Program-made: the position numbers and the translations under genes
Shown: positions 22,032-34,900 of the stretch, piece after piece
Layout: each line of letters begins with the position of its first letter
How positions within the stretch are numbered: the first letter of the stretch is position 1
Origin: Pseudoneurospora amorphoporcata
Lineage: Eukaryota; Ascomycota; Sordariomycetes; Sordariales; Sordariaceae
Assembly (NCBI GenBank): GCA_033297205.1
Contig: MU859094.1
Coordinates: 173,965-237,964 of the forward strand
Length of the DNA stretch: 64,000 nt
Direction: 5' to 3'
The notes under the pieces: generated by a model
What the model was told of the DNA's origin: nothing
What the model saw: the letters and a program-made list of their open reading frames with translations, nothing else
Databases searched by the model: none

Positions 22032-23435
22032 ACTGTCCATTACCTGACACCGTACAACATTCGCGTACTGCACGCACCGCGCCGCATTGCACACTAACAA
22101 CGTCGAGTACCTCTAGTCCGACACATTACCGAGCGTACAGGTTATATCGAAAGGGCTTGGACCTGTAAGATCGACGTGATCCCAGTGCGGCGCTCCAAAG
22201 CGACACAAGCCCCGGCCGCCAAAAAGTCCCAAACTCCAGGTACCAGTAGCGTGATACGGCCTAGCCTACCCCGGCCGTCGCGCAGTCTGGCAATTCAGCA
22301 CCTGTAATGTAATGATGTAGGTACACCAATCTTATCATATACAAAACACGACCAAAACACCAATCCCAAAGGGCGCAAAACGCCGACCCCCCTCCCCATC
22401 CGGGGCCAATTCAGAGTTACGACATCGTCCCGTCGTGATTCTCGTCTTGTTCGTCACTGCTCTCGTTATCCAGACCTTGGCACCCTGGGGCTGCCTTGGT
22501 GAACGGAAAAAAGCAGTTTCCTTCCGTCCTCTCTTCTTCGCATGTCAAAACTTGCCGTGGCTCCTGGCTTTGAAAACCTCGATGTGGTCAAACAGGCCAC
22601 TCGACTCTCCGCTTTCCGCCCGAATCCAGTAGCCGCTGCCACCCACTCACTGTTGTTGCCTTTCAGCAGCCTGTGGTACAACACATACACTCGACTTTTC
22701 ATTTGACTCGCCCTTGCTTCCTTCTCCTACGACGACCAGCGCATCATCACAGACTTCCTCCTTCCGAGTTGTACGTACCTATTGTGCCTTCGCCAACGGA
22801 CGAGGTTTGCGATTGCGACTGAAACAAGCAAGAAAAGTGCCCAGTTTCCTCCGAGATCAAAGACGGGCAGGCAGGCTGCGACAACCAGCCGCAAAAAGAT
22901 TCACTTCTTCCCCTATGCGCTCCAGCTGTCCCAAGGGAACGCCTACCACTTCTCAGCACATCCCGAGTTCAGCAAGACAACGCCTACTTACCACGTCTAC
23001 CACGCCTACCTTACCAAGGCACAATTCAACAGCGGGCGAAAGCAACACTGAATGAAATCCAAGCCGTCCTCCTCCACTCCCGTCGGAAGAGCCCTCTCAG
23101 CTTGGCCGCCATCTCCCGGTAAACTAAACCTGCATTGAATCCTCCTCCTCCTGCTCCTCCAGGTCCTCCTTCTCCTTCAAACTGAAAAAAATAACCCGGC
23201 CCGGGCCACCATCCATTGCCCCTCCTCCAAAGGGTCTTGCCCCGACCCAACCGACCCATTGTCCATTTCCTCCTTATTTCCCCTCCCACCGCGTCTTCCA
23301 TCACGTCAGCCCGTCTCCCGTCGCGCGCGCAAGGACCCCGACCGCAACAACTGGCAGACGCACAATTCACCCCGTCGCCGGCAACCCTCCTCTGCACGCA
23401 GAAGGAATCGCGATCAGCTCTACAAGTACAAAACC
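22032..23435. other. Upstream region and leader of the LAMMER kinase gene
   Basis: No gene is supported here. The interval becomes strongly pyrimidine-rich from about 23100, as expected for the promoter and 5' leader of the kinase gene starting at 23436. Two overlapping open frames (22714-23055 and its neighbour) show no consistent codon bias. Confidence 0.5.
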
Positions 23436-25652
23436 ATGTCGACGCCCACAACCGCCACGGCTACGCTGCATCGCTCCTATTCGGACCGGTACCATCCGCA
23501 GTTTGCATCGTATCAGCATCATCACCAGCCTTATCCCGTCCAGGCCAACGCCTCCTCCCTTTATTCCCAGAATACTACCAATCTCCCCAGCATTCTGTCG
23601 CCCACAGGAACACGACAGCCATTTCCAGACTCGTCTTCGGCCCAGTACTCGCTCGTCGACCACCAACCACCAGTCAACCCGCCGCCGCCTCTGATCGCAA
23701 ACTCGGTCGTTCTCAAGCCCATCACCCGAACATTACCGCCCCCTCACCCGCACCTGTCTCAACAAGTTCCTCCCCAGCGTTTGGCCCTTCAACCTGGGCC
23801 TGACCATACAGCCATGGCGGCACGCCCCAACCCTGAGGGGTCTCAGCCTGCCTCACAGCAGAATAAGAGGAAAAGGCAACGCGGAGAGACCAACTGGGCA
23901 GAGTTTTATTCTAACGGCCTACCTAAGGAAGTAATTGTTATTGACGACGACACCCCCGAGCCTGAGGGCACCGCTACTAGGAGCGTGGCCTCTCAAACGC
24001 TGTCCAATGCCCACGTCGTCACCAACCAGTCAGCTCCATCTCAGCCGACGGCCAAGAGGCCCAGGCCAAATGACCACTACGACCCTGTCCACCACAGCAA
24101 CTATGTCCCGTCCCAGAACCAAGCACCGCGTTCGCTGCCGTCCGCTTCCAATTCCCTCAACTCGCCCGCGTCTACTAGCAATAGAACAAACTCGGCCCAG
24201 CACACCACGACGGCAACATCGCTAGGCTCACTCTCATCGCAAAGTTATAACGATGACTACGCACAACCAGGTACAAAACGGAGGAAGCTCACCCGACAGC
24301 AGGCCAATGAGGCCAAGCGTCGGGAAACGGCTCATGCCGATACCTTTGCCGTGTACAAACCGCCTCCATATCCTCCCAAGAAGGCCGGCGAAGTACATGT
24401 CAAGGTCATTGCGGACGTAAGTTTAAACCAGGGAGTGTCGACTGGTAGTCACTTTCTAACTTGGGCTTTTGCAGACTTCGCCGAATCGAGGGAATAATGT
24501 TGACGATGATGATGGTCACATGATTGTGGTTCCCGGCAATGATCTTACCGATAGATGTAAGTCAACCGACTATGGCCACCTGTCGAGGGTAACTAACAAA
24601 CTAACAATTGTTGCAGACGAAATAATCAAGCTGCTTGGCCAAGGCACTTTCGGCAAAGTTGTACAGGCAAAGGACAAGAGGCGCAATAAGCTTGTCGCAG
24701 TGAAAATTATCCGCTCTGTCCAGAAGTACCGAGACGCGAGCAAAATTGAGCTGCGCGTGCTAGCAACGTTGAAGGCGAACGATGAGGAGAACCGGAATCG
24801 TTGCATTCATCTCCGGGACTGCTTCGATTTTCGTGGCCACATCTGCATCGTCATGGATTTGCTTGGGCAGAGCGTGTTTGACTTCCTGAAGGAGAACAAC
24901 TTTGTGCCTTTTCCCAACAGTCAAATCCTGGCCTTTGCTCGTCAGTTGTTTACTAGCGTCGCTTGTAAGCATCTTTTCGTTTTCTTTGTATTACTAGGAG
25001 GGGGGATACTAACGAGAAAATAGTCTTGCATGACCTCAACCTGATCCACACCGATCTCAAACCTGAGAACATCTTGCTCTGCAATCAAGAGTATCAGACG
25101 TTTACATACTCGCGCACTATTCCGTCATCTTCCACGCTCACAAACCGCCGAGCCGTGCATAGAAAGGTTCTTCTAGACACGGAGATCAGGCTCATCGACT
25201 TTGGGTCCGCCACGTTTCAGGATGAATACCATTCATCCGTCGTGAGCACTAGACATTATCGTGCGCCCGAAATCATACTCGGCCTGGGGTGGTCCTTCCC
25301 CTGTGATATATGGAGCATTGGCTGCATCCTGGTAGAGTTTTACACAGGTGACGCTTTGTTCCAGACACACGACAACCTGGAGCATCTGGCAATGATGGAG
25401 GCGGTTGTGAACCACAAGATCGATCCTACGTTGGTCCAGCAAGTCAACAGGATGACCAGGAATGGTGGCAACCCGGCCGCGAAGTATGTGCTCCCCTTTA
25501 CTCCTCTTTGAAATCTCACGAGACTAATCGCGACTATGAACTCATAGGTTTTTCAAGCGCTCAAAACTGGACTACCCTGCTCCCGATACCACCCGTGCAT
25601 CTAAGAGATTCGTGAAGGGCATGAAGTCTCTCGATGTGAGTATTACCGATTC

Positions 25653-25684
<32 letters not shown>

Positions 25685-25967
25685 TTTGGGTTTGACGCCC
25701 CGCTGACAGGATGCACAGGAAATCATTCCTGCTAGAAATAGTCGCTTCCTTTCTCTGTTCCTGGATCTTTTAAAGAAGATCTTTACGTATGACCCCAACA
25801 AGCGTATTACCGCCAGGGAAGCCCTTCAACACGAATGGTTCAGAGAGCACCTTCCACCAGACGACGGTACCGAAGCCACCCGAATCAGGCTCGAGAAGGA
25901 GACAGAACGACAACGCCGGGAGGCGGAAGCGCGGAGAACTATGCTACCGGCCATGCACTCAGCATGA
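23436..25967 (+). CDS. lkh1: LAMMER-family dual-specificity protein kinase
   Basis: Six exons, 23436-24416, 24475-24556, 24617-24964, 25024-25483, 25548-25635 and 25710-25967, join in frame to 738 aa. The first 340 or so residues are disordered and rich in Pro, Ser and Gln, with basic patches (KRKRQRG, TKRRKL) that could act as nuclear localisation signals. The kinase domain then starts with the LAMMER-type lead-in [19 protein letters not shown], glycine loop GQGTFGKV, catalytic Lys in VAVKIIR, the family-typical HTDLKPEN loop instead of [11 protein letters not shown], an RHYRAPE P+1 loop and the signature EHLAMMEAV at about residues 585-593. CLK/Lkh1/Kns1 kinases phosphorylate SR splicing factors and regulate growth and flocculation. 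The start is the first ATG of the long first exon. The fifth intron contains a C-then-T homopolymer. Confidence 0.95.
25652..25687. repeat. C9-T27 homopolymer inside a kinase intron
   Basis: Nine C residues are followed by about 27 T residues within intron 5 of the LAMMER kinase gene, ahead of a CTGACAG acceptor. It doubles as an unusually long polypyrimidine tract. The true length may vary between strains. Confidence 0.9.
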
Positions 25968-28759
25968 CGCTGGGCACCTCGGCATCTTGACGAGCAACAA
26001 GCGAAAGCTTTTCCGGGGACTTCAGAACTCCAAATTTGAGGCATCGATTGGGGGAAAATCTTTCGCGATTTGAGAAGTTGGAGACGATATGGAACACAGC
26101 GGTGGCCGCTGCATTTCTCAAGGCCTCAGCCTCCCGGAAAGTGAGATTGGGTATAAAGAGACATGTACAGTGTCACACAAATTTCAAGCGCGAAAGAATG
26201 GCTTAAGTCGTTCCCCCGGCACGATCCCCCCTAACGCGGCCGGTTCAACAGCAAAGTCATATTGCGCAGACGTCCCGACCTCGAAAAATCTGGCCCGAGG
26301 ATTGCGACAAGCAGAGCAAGACTGGAAATACTGCAGCCGGGTCATTATGTTCTTTTGGGACGAATCCTTCAAGTCAATGATCTAGCATACTGCTGGCTTG
26401 TGGCCCTCTCTTGAAGCATGAAGCGAAATTGCACATTACACCAAGCGTTGTCCTGTTTTGTCGTGGATGGCACCATTCCAAAGTGGTCGTTGGGCCACCA
26501 AGACGGTGCTATCGTCCAGATTTATTATATAAATTCATCGCTCCCACTACCACCAGTCTGCTGCTTATGGACGAGGCACATTCAGTCTTTTGCAGCCTTA
26601 TATGGATTAGAATCTTGTTTCATTATCATGACCTTGATGAGCGGTTTCCGGAAGGAGGAATATGTGGATGGATGGTCGATGGTTTTGACTCGGTGGTCAA
26701 TGGACCTAGCTTTTCCACTCGGATTTCTTTTGTGTTGCGATTCCCAGTTATACTTACGTTAGTGGACAAGGGCCATCTTTCCTCCGGTGTCTTTGAAGGT
26801 CAGGTGTCCAACGTGAGTGAGGCAGATTGTGGTAAGATTGGGTTGTACTCCGGTTGAAACTAACCGCGCACTTCTTCGGTGAGCCGTTGATCTGTCACCG
26901 TTCTGCCAAATTGCCGGTAAACCATATTGCGGGTGGGATGATTTTGAACACACCAAGTTTGGTTGAAAAAATATGGGATGATGGAAGTCAAGGACACGCT
27001 GGGGGTTATCATAAAATATGGGAACGAAGAAGGACACGATTCGTTCTTTCACATGTCAGAGCGATTGCTTATACCGTTGGGTTCGTGCCGAAGAAGACCT
27101 CAAGCCCTTGGAGACAGCAGGCAACGGCAAACGTGCATGGCGAGGGAAAGGATACGACATTGCGTTCCCATGGGAAAAGGTGGACGGCATTCAGCAATGG
27201 AGAACACGGAAAGAAGAACGATGAGGAGTATATCCACCACTCGACAATAATCGCCGTGGCCATCCGAGCTCTCTCGACCCGTATCAGGAATTAAAAGGGG
27301 GATATGTACTCATTCCGTCTCCAAGGATGGAATGGGAAGACGGAGGTCCATTCGTGCAGTACGAAACAAAGCGTCATGGTTGAGAAACGGATCGCCAGTA
27401 TATCGGCGAACTATTGTCCACCTTGAGTCATTTTTTTATTTTTATTTTTTTTGCGAGAACCGCAACAGCCCATCCCGACATCGCTATATAAATAGCTTGA
27501 GAATAGGATAGGAAAAAAATAAGAACAAACAAGAAGCGACTTATCAGTTCAGTGAAGAGGCGATTGCGTGAATGTGTGTGAAGCGCTTTTTGTTTCCCGA
27601 TGTGGGCTGGCTGGGTTGACTACACTATATGCATGTTGTTCTGACCAGATGCTGGTGAGGTGGTGGTTCAGAAAATGGGGTTTGGTTTAGGACATCGAAA
27701 AGATCTCACAACATACTATTATCTACCCGGTGGACAATACTGGATGAAAGCGTGGGAGGTTTTTTTGATATGCAATTGAGTATGTCCATCTTATCTCATT
27801 ATCTGGTGACGTTTTGTTTGAGTGTCCATGATGCATGGGGGTTTGGTGAGGGTGAATTTGTGGACAATATCCGGTTCCTTCACTCTGACTTGACAACAAC
27901 ACACAAAGTGAAAAAAAAAAAAAGAAGAAAAAAAAAAAAAAAAAAAAAAAGAAAGCCAGAGAAGAGTCTGTCCCGTGTCATGGTAGTTCCTGCTCTGGGA
28001 GAGATGGACAGCGTTCTACGACTGTGGGTTTTCTGTGGGAGGTACGAGTCGAAAGAGTTTGAGGGTTTCCATCTTCATGTCAGGCATGCGCCTGCTGCAG
28101 GTAAGGTACTTATTGCAGGTGCACTGCTGCACTTGGAAGTCCCGCTGCCTTCCCTCCCAATGGCAACTTCAGATCGATATTCATCCTTGTGAGTCCAAAA
28201 GACCCCGGCAAGCACCAAGTATCTCCGTCTCGTCAACTTCAAAGCGCCACATCCCGTCATGTAGGTAACGTCATTGAAGAGATACGCTGTTCAGTTAACA
28301 GGCTACGATGAACGGATTGGGCCTGCACGCCCTGAGTGGTTTCGACTTCCGCCCGTTACAGGTCTAGGTAAATCTTTCTCTTTGGCACCGCCCCATGGTG
28401 GGCGGGTGTGGCTAACAATGTGTTCTTCTAAGCAGTCGAACAAGTTCTTTGTTGTGATAGCCGCCAAAAAAAAGCCGACATGTGAAAAGAACAAAGGAAA
28501 TCTACGGCGGGGCGGCTGGTATACGGACAAGTTCAGTGAATAATGACGATGAGAGGGCTGAATGTGCCCAGCACCGTCGAGAACCAACTCGATCATGCTG
28601 AGATAAATAACTCGAGAGATTCCGTCTTTCTACGGAGTGACGTTGAGACACTCGAATATCCTAGAGCAACCATCAAACAGCTTCATCAGCTATTCACTCC
28701 CGATAACTCATTGACCTTTCACTTTTTGGAAATCCGAAAGACTTGAACGCATCATCAAG
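25968..28759. other. Intergenic region between the kinase and a hypothetical gene
   Basis: About 2.8 kb with no supportable gene. Open frames of up to 148 codons exist (for example 26411-26857 and 26854-27294) but they start at non-ATG codons or lack codon bias. A TATA-like sequence (TATATAAATA, about 27484-27493) and an A-rich tract at 27911-27950 are the only notable signals. Confidence 0.5.
27911..27950. repeat. Poly(A)/(AAG) tract
   Basis: About 40 bases of A with two G interruptions. The lysine-rich frame across it is a translation artefact. Confidence 0.9.
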
Positions 28760-31528
28760 ATGCCCCGTAGTCAAGACCTCGACAGCGGCGATTCTTCCTC
28801 GTTACGGGAGGCTTACGCCTCTCTATCGAAGTTGAGACAAGATGGTAGAGATGAAGCGAGGCGAGAAAAGTTGCGAAACAAAATACGGGAGATAGAGAGA
28901 ATAATAGAAAACGAAGAGCGCCGTCAACGCCATCTCGACTTGCTCAGAGAGCCCGACCTTCCTCCTTGCCTCCGGGGAGGCGAATCCTCTCCCCTCAACC
29001 CCCTTCGCAGGCCCAACATGTTCCTTGACAAGGACAACAAGAAGTACCGCCTCATCATGTCCCACAATCAGGACCTCTACGAACGCTCGAGGCATCCAGA
29101 CCTACTCCTTTACGACCCTACCCGGCCCCTGCCTAACCTCCTCCTCCGCCTCTGGGGGGCCCCCTTATCCGCCCTCGTCGACCTCCTCCAATACCCCCCT
29201 CCGCCCACTGCCGCCGCCGTCTCGCCCTTCCGCTTCCCCAAGGACTGGCTGCTCGCTCAAGCCTTGTTCTTGGATCAAGATTTGAACCCCCGTAAGCACC
29301 CGGTCTTCAAGTACCAGTTCTTGACGATGGACAGCCTGAGCACCATGCCCGAGGACTTCATGGTCATGTTTGCCAGAGATATCTCGCCGTGGATCATGAG
29401 GAAGATGGATAATTGGCGGCCCTACTGCGAGTCGGGAAGGCACAATCTGCTGAACCATTACCTGCTGGGTTGGTGTTGGTTTTGGTTGCAGATGGAGGTG
29501 ACGCAGAGGGTGGATCGGATCAGGGCGTTTGTGTTGGAGGACGAGTATGAGAGGTTGAGGGGGAAGAAGGATGGTGGGAGGGAGCGAGAGCGAGAGCGGG
29601 AGCGGGTTCGAAGGGGAGAGGAGGAGGAGGATGAGGAGAATCCGTTCAAGAGGTTTGGAATTGAAAAGAATCAGGCGCTTAGGGAAGCCAGGGATTTTGT
29701 TGAGCGCATTTCTGGTATTGGCGCTCTGTGGTTTCCGGACTCGGAAGGGAAGGGGAAGTTTGAGAAGTATTTCGGGGATGCGATACCCCCCGAGCGGAAG
29801 CTTTCCGGAGAGGGGAATACCAGAGAATACTGTGTTGCCTGCAACTTGTCTGTTGTGGCGGGCAGCGGGGAGGAGGTGTTGACGGCGTTGCTGGCGAACA
29901 TGATTGCGAGAGCGCCATGCAAGAACGAGAAAGATGTGGCGGAAGAGGACGGGGGGCTGCCGAGGTTGTATCCACTGGTTGACGCTTGGATTGGGAATTT
30001 GGGTGAGGAGAGGGCAAAGGTGGTCAAGGCGAAGGTGAAAAAGTTAGCTTTGACGCTGTTTACCATTCGGAAATATTTAAGGTGGAAGAAAACGCCGCAA
30101 GGGCGCGACAAATGGCTGTATACGGATGTCGGGATGCATCCGTACCATCCTCGTGACATTAAATTGACGCCGAGCCCGACTATAAGGATGCTGAAGGATG
30201 AAAGGCGTGTGAAGAGGGAGTGGGAGTGTTTCATCAAGTGTGAAGATCCCCTCGACGAGGAGGAGAAGGACAAGAATACTTTGCCTCCTGTGAAGGAAAC
30301 GAAGTATCTGGAACCTGTCCCTGAGGATAGGAAGTCGTCCACTTCTCCCTCCCGTCATCCTCCCCCTTCTTCACCTTCACGTCAGCCTGCATCCTTCTCC
30401 TCATCTTCCCCCCAATGTTCTCATCACCATCCCATGATAACCTTCCCCTCCCCTTCCTCCCCCCGAAACAGGGATCGAGAATCTTACTCATCCAAACATG
30501 CCGTGCCCCTCTCCTTCTATAACCTCAGCAACAGCCAAGTCTCACCCGCACCCGCACCGATACCCAGCGAAATGGTTCATGATTACGGTACTCATAAGAA
30601 CCCAAAAAACGAGCTCGTTGCCATCCCACTCTCAGCCCACGGCGTATTCAAAGTCCCAGAGACAAGCACCGCTCTCGTTCGAACCTGTGATTACCCCTCA
30701 GAAACATGGGCTTTTGAATCGGACGGGGGCGAGTCATTCGATGGTGACGCCGCCACCACGTTGACTTGCAATAGCTTTACCACTCGCACGAGGACTGGCA
30801 CTAACACTGACCAGAGAATAACCAACTTCAGCAACAACAAACACAACGACAACGACGACGCTGACGACGACATGGAGATCATATCCGTCGCAACGTGGAG
30901 TCACTTGAGTGCCGTGCCAGAGGCTTTGATCCTGGGAAAGGAAAGAGAAGAAAAGGAAGCTCAGACGACCAGAGAGCGGGAGGAGTATCGGAAGGAGCGT
31001 GCCTGTGACGGTGAGAGGTACAGGCATGAGGGAGATGATGGTCTGGTGAGCTCATCACAACAACAACACTCGGCGCAAAGAAGCTCGGAGCGCGAAAAGT
31101 CCACAGACACTCGGGACTGGGCGAAGAATGGTGCTGGTGCTGGTGCTGGTGGCGATCGTGATCGTGATCCTGACGCCAAGGTTGTTGACCGCGAGCGCTA
31201 CCGTCACGAAGGCGACCATCGCGATAAGCACCCTTCCTCGACTTCATCTTCTCGCAGAGGACGACATCACAGTCAGAGCCATAGTCACAGTCACGGAGAC
31301 AGACACAGACACAGAGACGGTGACGCAGAGCTAACTCGAACTGCTCTAAAACTACAGAGTATCAAAGACAATGTGAAAGATCATTTACATCTGTCGAGAA
31401 AGAAAAGCGGAAGTGGGGAGAGAGAGATAGAGAAGAGGAAAGAAGAGGAACGAAGAGGGGGGAGCTCGAGTTTGAGTTCGAGCTCGAGGAGGGACAGAGA
31501 TAGGGACGGTGATGGGCGCCGGCGGTGA
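28760..31528 (+). CDS. Large charged hypothetical protein
   Basis: I do not recognise this gene. One uninterrupted exon of 922 codons starts at an ATG preceded by CATCAAG. Residues about 10-60 form a charged, probably coiled-coil segment (LRNKIREIERIIENEERRQR). Residues about 80-460 look globular, with aromatic and hydrophobic patches such as LLLRLWGAPLSALVDLLQY and HYLLGWCWFWLQMEVTQRV, interrupted by an Arg/Glu repeat (RERERERERVRRGEEEEDE). The C-terminal half is low-complexity: Ser/Pro stretches, Asp/Asn runs, a His-Ser alternation (HSQSHSHSHGDRHRHRDGD) and an Arg/Ser-rich tail (SSSRRDRDRDGDGRRR). No catalytic motif, signal peptide or membrane segment is clear. The Arg-rich tail suggests a nuclear or RNA-associated role, but that is a guess. 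It is probably restricted to Sordariomycetes. It ends convergently 428 bp from the tRNase Z stop codon. Confidence 0.8.
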   Translation: MPRSQDLDSGDSSSLREAYASLSKLRQDGRDEARREKLRNKIREIERIIENEERRQRHLDLLREPDLPPCLRGGESSPLNPLRRPNMFLDKDNKKYRLIMSHNQDLYERSRHPDLLLYDPTRPLPNLLLRLWGAPLSALVDLLQYPPPPTAAAVSPFRFPKDWLLAQALFLDQDLNPRKHPVFKYQFLTMDSLSTMPEDFMVMFARDISPWIMRKMDNWRPYCESGRHNLLNHYLLGWCWFWLQMEVTQRVDRIRAFVLEDEYERLRGKKDGGRERERERERVRRGEEEEDEENPFKRFGIEKNQALREARDFVERISGIGALWFPDSEGKGKFEKYFGDAIPPERKLSGEGNTREYCVACNLSVVAGSGEEVLTALLANMIARAPCKNEKDVAEEDGGLPRLYPLVDAWIGNLGEERAKVVKAKVKKLALTLFTIRKYLRWKKTPQGRDKWLYTDVGMHPYHPRDIKLTPSPTIRMLKDERRVKREWECFIKCEDPLDEEEKDKNTLPPVKETKYLEPVPEDRKSSTSPSRHPPPSSPSRQPASFSSSSPQCSHHHPMITFPSPSSPRNRDRESYSSKHAVPLSFYNLSNSQVSPAPAPIPSEMVHDYGTHKNPKNELVAIPLSAHGVFKVPETSTALVRTCDYPSETWAFESDGGESFDGDAATTLTCNSFTTRTRTGTNTDQRITNFSNNKHNDNDDADDDMEIISVATWSHLSAVPEALILGKEREEKEAQTTREREEYRKERACDGERYRHEGDDGLVSSSQQQHSAQRSSEREKSTDTRDWAKNGAGAGAGGDRDRDPDAKVVDRERYRHEGDHRDKHPSSTSSSRRGRHHSQSHSHSHGDRHRHRDGDAELTRTALKLQSIKDNVKDHLHLSRKKSGSGEREIEKRKEEERRGGSSSLSSSSRRDRDRDGDGRRR

Positions 31529-31956
31529 GGGTTCTCTTCTATTTCTCATCGTTTCTTTTGGCTTTGGTCTCGTGTACGGATATTCTCAAGTTCATTTATT
31601 TGCAGCTTGTACGAGTATAAATGTGTCTTTTTTTCATTTTTTCTTTTCTTTCTGTTCTTTCTTTTCTTTTGTATTTGAAATATTATCTGATTATCACAAA
31701 TTGACTTGGGCAATTACTTGTGTGATGTTGATCCAACATGTAATTCTTTAGCTTCATGGCAACTCGGCAGTTTTGATCCTCGCCCTATTGTGCACGATGA
31801 TAAGACCTCAAACACATTCGAGGCACCATGTATCTGTATCCATAAAACCAGGGTATATTCTCATACATCTATCTTCACAACCACTCGCCATTTATAATCA
31901 TGAAACCTATATACCAGGGACATGCTGCACCCACCGTAAGAGAACCAAATTCTACT
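31529..31956. other. Short convergent intergenic region
   Basis: T-rich 3' flank shared by two converging genes. No coding frame is supported. It should hold both polyadenylation regions. Confidence 0.6.
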
Positions 31957-34900
31957 TTACTCCTTAATCTCCCCTCCATCCTCGTCCTCCTCATTCTCCA
32001 ACTCCCCATACAACTCCCTCAAAGCCGGCAAGAACCTCTCCGCCATCTTGAACTCGCCAAGCTTAATCTTCATGTAATCAAACGCGTACAACACCACCGT
32101 CCTGTCACCACCCAAACCCTTCTTCTCTTCGTTACCCTCCAACTCATCCAAAACAGGCGCCTGCATCTTGGGATACCTCTGACTGAAATGCGTCAACAGC
32201 ACCCTCCTTGCCCCCATCTTACGTCCGACATCCAGCGCCTCGCTCGCCGTCGAGTGTTTCTTGGCCCTGGCCTCGCCGATGAGCTCATCGTCGAACGTGC
32301 ACTCGTGAATAAGCAGGTGGGAACCCTTGCCGATGTGCGCGAACGCGTCCGAGGGCCGGCAGTCGCCCGAGAAGGAGATCTTGAGGCCTGACGGCCAGGT
32401 GAACACCGCGGCGGTGGCGCCGAGACAGTGGTCAACGAAACAGGCGTCGATGGCGGCGAGGCCGGTTTGGAATTCTAGAACGTCCGCGTTGCGGGCGGCA
32501 GCGGGTTGCAGGGCGCAGACGGTTCCCGGGAGCATGTTGAAGTGGTTGTTTGCTGGACCGAGGTCGGCGGAGGGAGGACCGTTGGGATCGTCGGTGGGCT
32601 TGCGGCCTGTGCCGATGAGGGTGAGGAATTTGATGTTGGCCCAGTCGAGGGGTTCGACGTCTTTGTACTCGTGCAGGAAGCCAATGTACTTAGGCGTGCT
32701 GATGATGGTGAGGGGTTTGGCGGCGTTGGCGGCAGCGCGCTGGGCAAGAACGGAGGGGACGCCGAGGTGATGGTCGGCGTGCAAGTGCGAGATGTAGATG
32801 GCGCGCAGGTCGCGGAGGATGGCGTCGGTTTCGGCATAGCCGTATACACGGCGCAGCTGGCCGAGAGTGTTCTCACCGCAGTCGAAAAGGTAACTGCCAT
32901 AGCCGGGAACGCGGATGAGCGTGGCCGAGACGTTGCGGTACTTGGAGGGAAGAGCGGAGCCGGTGCCGAGGGTGACGATCTCGGCTTCCCGGTTGGGAAT
33001 GTCGTGCTCGGACTCGGCGACGCGGGCGGCGAAAGCGGGGTCGGAAACCTTTTGTTGCGCTTCGAGCGCCAGGTTGAAGGCCTTGGCGTGGGTGGAAGTG
33101 AGCTCCGTGATGGGCCTAATGGTGTCCATGAGAGCGTTGGCAAACTTGGGCTGAAATTCGACCGAAGGAGAAAGGAGTAGCCGTTGGCCGGGCTTGCCCA
33201 GCTCCGCAACAGATGCCAAACCCGCTGGCAAAGCCTCTTCCTTGTTGTCATGGTTAGGAATGGAGAAGCGGTCGGGGTCCATCCGATGCATCATGATCGC
33301 CTTCCCAGATGCGCCCGCGAACGAGATAACGTTGGGGCTCATTCCCTGGCCGAGCACAATATGCTTGAAGGAGTTGTGCTTCGCCATGAAGTCCTTCAAT
33401 CGGGAATCGTCCTTCACCTCTGGGCTGAGAATCCAGTAGAAGGCATCGATATTCTCCATGATCTCCTTGTTCTCCCACTCCGGCCTCTCGAGGAGGCTAT
33501 CAAGAAGATACTCGTAGCGGACATCAATGAGCGCAAAACCGTGGCCAGGAATAGGAGGGTCCAAAACCATATCGGGGGTGACGACAGTTCCATCCTCTGC
33601 CGTCACGCTCTCACCCTTTGCGAGCTTGCTGAATGTCCACTTGGGTAGCCCATACTTGAGCGCGTTCGCAGGCTGAAACTTGCCTCGGCGAGCATGATTC
33701 TTGACGACGTAGCATGTAGAATCAAAGGAAGGGTCCGTAGGCGGTAACCGGTGGATAAGCGCACCAGGCCAAGGCTCCCTCACAAGCACCTTGATATCAG
33801 GAACGTTGGCGTCCCTCCCAGGCAATGGGCCCTTGTAGACTGTGATCTTGCCTTCATCGTCGCGGACAAAGATCTTGGCCGGCAGCTTGACCTTGTGTAG
33901 AGACTGTTCTACGAGGGCGTCCGGCTTCCAGTCTGAGTCGAACATGTGCTTGATGATGGTCTGCATAAGCAACTGGGTCTTCTCCTCGTCGTTTTCCACC
34001 CCCGCCGGCACATCATCCACACCATCCACAGCCTCTCCCTCTACCGCAGTCTCCATGGTCTCGGGCTCCTCCGACGAGTTCAGCTTCCGCTTCCGCGGGT
34101 TCTGTGATCCGGTACTGCTGCTAGGCGACCGGCTCTCCATGCCTGTGGCGATAAGAGGGATCTTCCAGACCTTGAGGTTCTCATCCTCGTAGTCGGGCTT
34201 GCTGTTCTCGGGGTTTCCGGCCCTAGGATCGGCGCGTAGCTCATGAGCGTCGAGCGGGAAGCCCTTGCGGAAGACGAAGCGCCTAGCAGCAGCCAGCATG
34301 TGCTCCAGGTTCTTGGAGCCGTGGATCTCGATACGTTGAGGACCGCCATGGGTGATTTCTGGCTTGTTCTTCTGACGGCGAAGCTTGTTCTCCTCCTCCA
34401 CTGCAGCCTTTGCGCTTATGATAACATCGGCAACAGTCAGAATCATGCCCAGCAGGCCGCCCGTGGTTGCCCAGTCCGTCTTGCCCGAGAGGAAGATGTG
34501 CGACAGCTTCGCGGCGGGGATCTTGTGTTCGGTGAAGAGGCGCTGGGTGCCTTCGGAGAGGTGGCCGAAAACGTAGCGGCGGTTGTCGTAGTGGACGAGG
34601 AGGCATGCGCCCGGGGTGTCGGCGGTCGGGGCGGCGACAATCTGAACGTGACTGCGCATGGCTCCGTGCTCGGGTTTTGCAGGTGCTGGAGGATTTTGTT
34701 TCTCTTTTGGAGCAGGAGAGGCGAGGAGGAAGCGGGCACCGTCGATCTGGTAAGGAGCGAGCTTGATAGCAATGCGGTCGCCAAAGAAGTGGTCGGGGAC
34801 CTTGGTGTGCCTCAGAGTGCCGCGGTCCTTCCAGGTTTGAAAGGCTCGGTTAGGGGCGTAGAGACTGTATTCGTGGTAGAGGTATTTGTAGCGATAGAGT

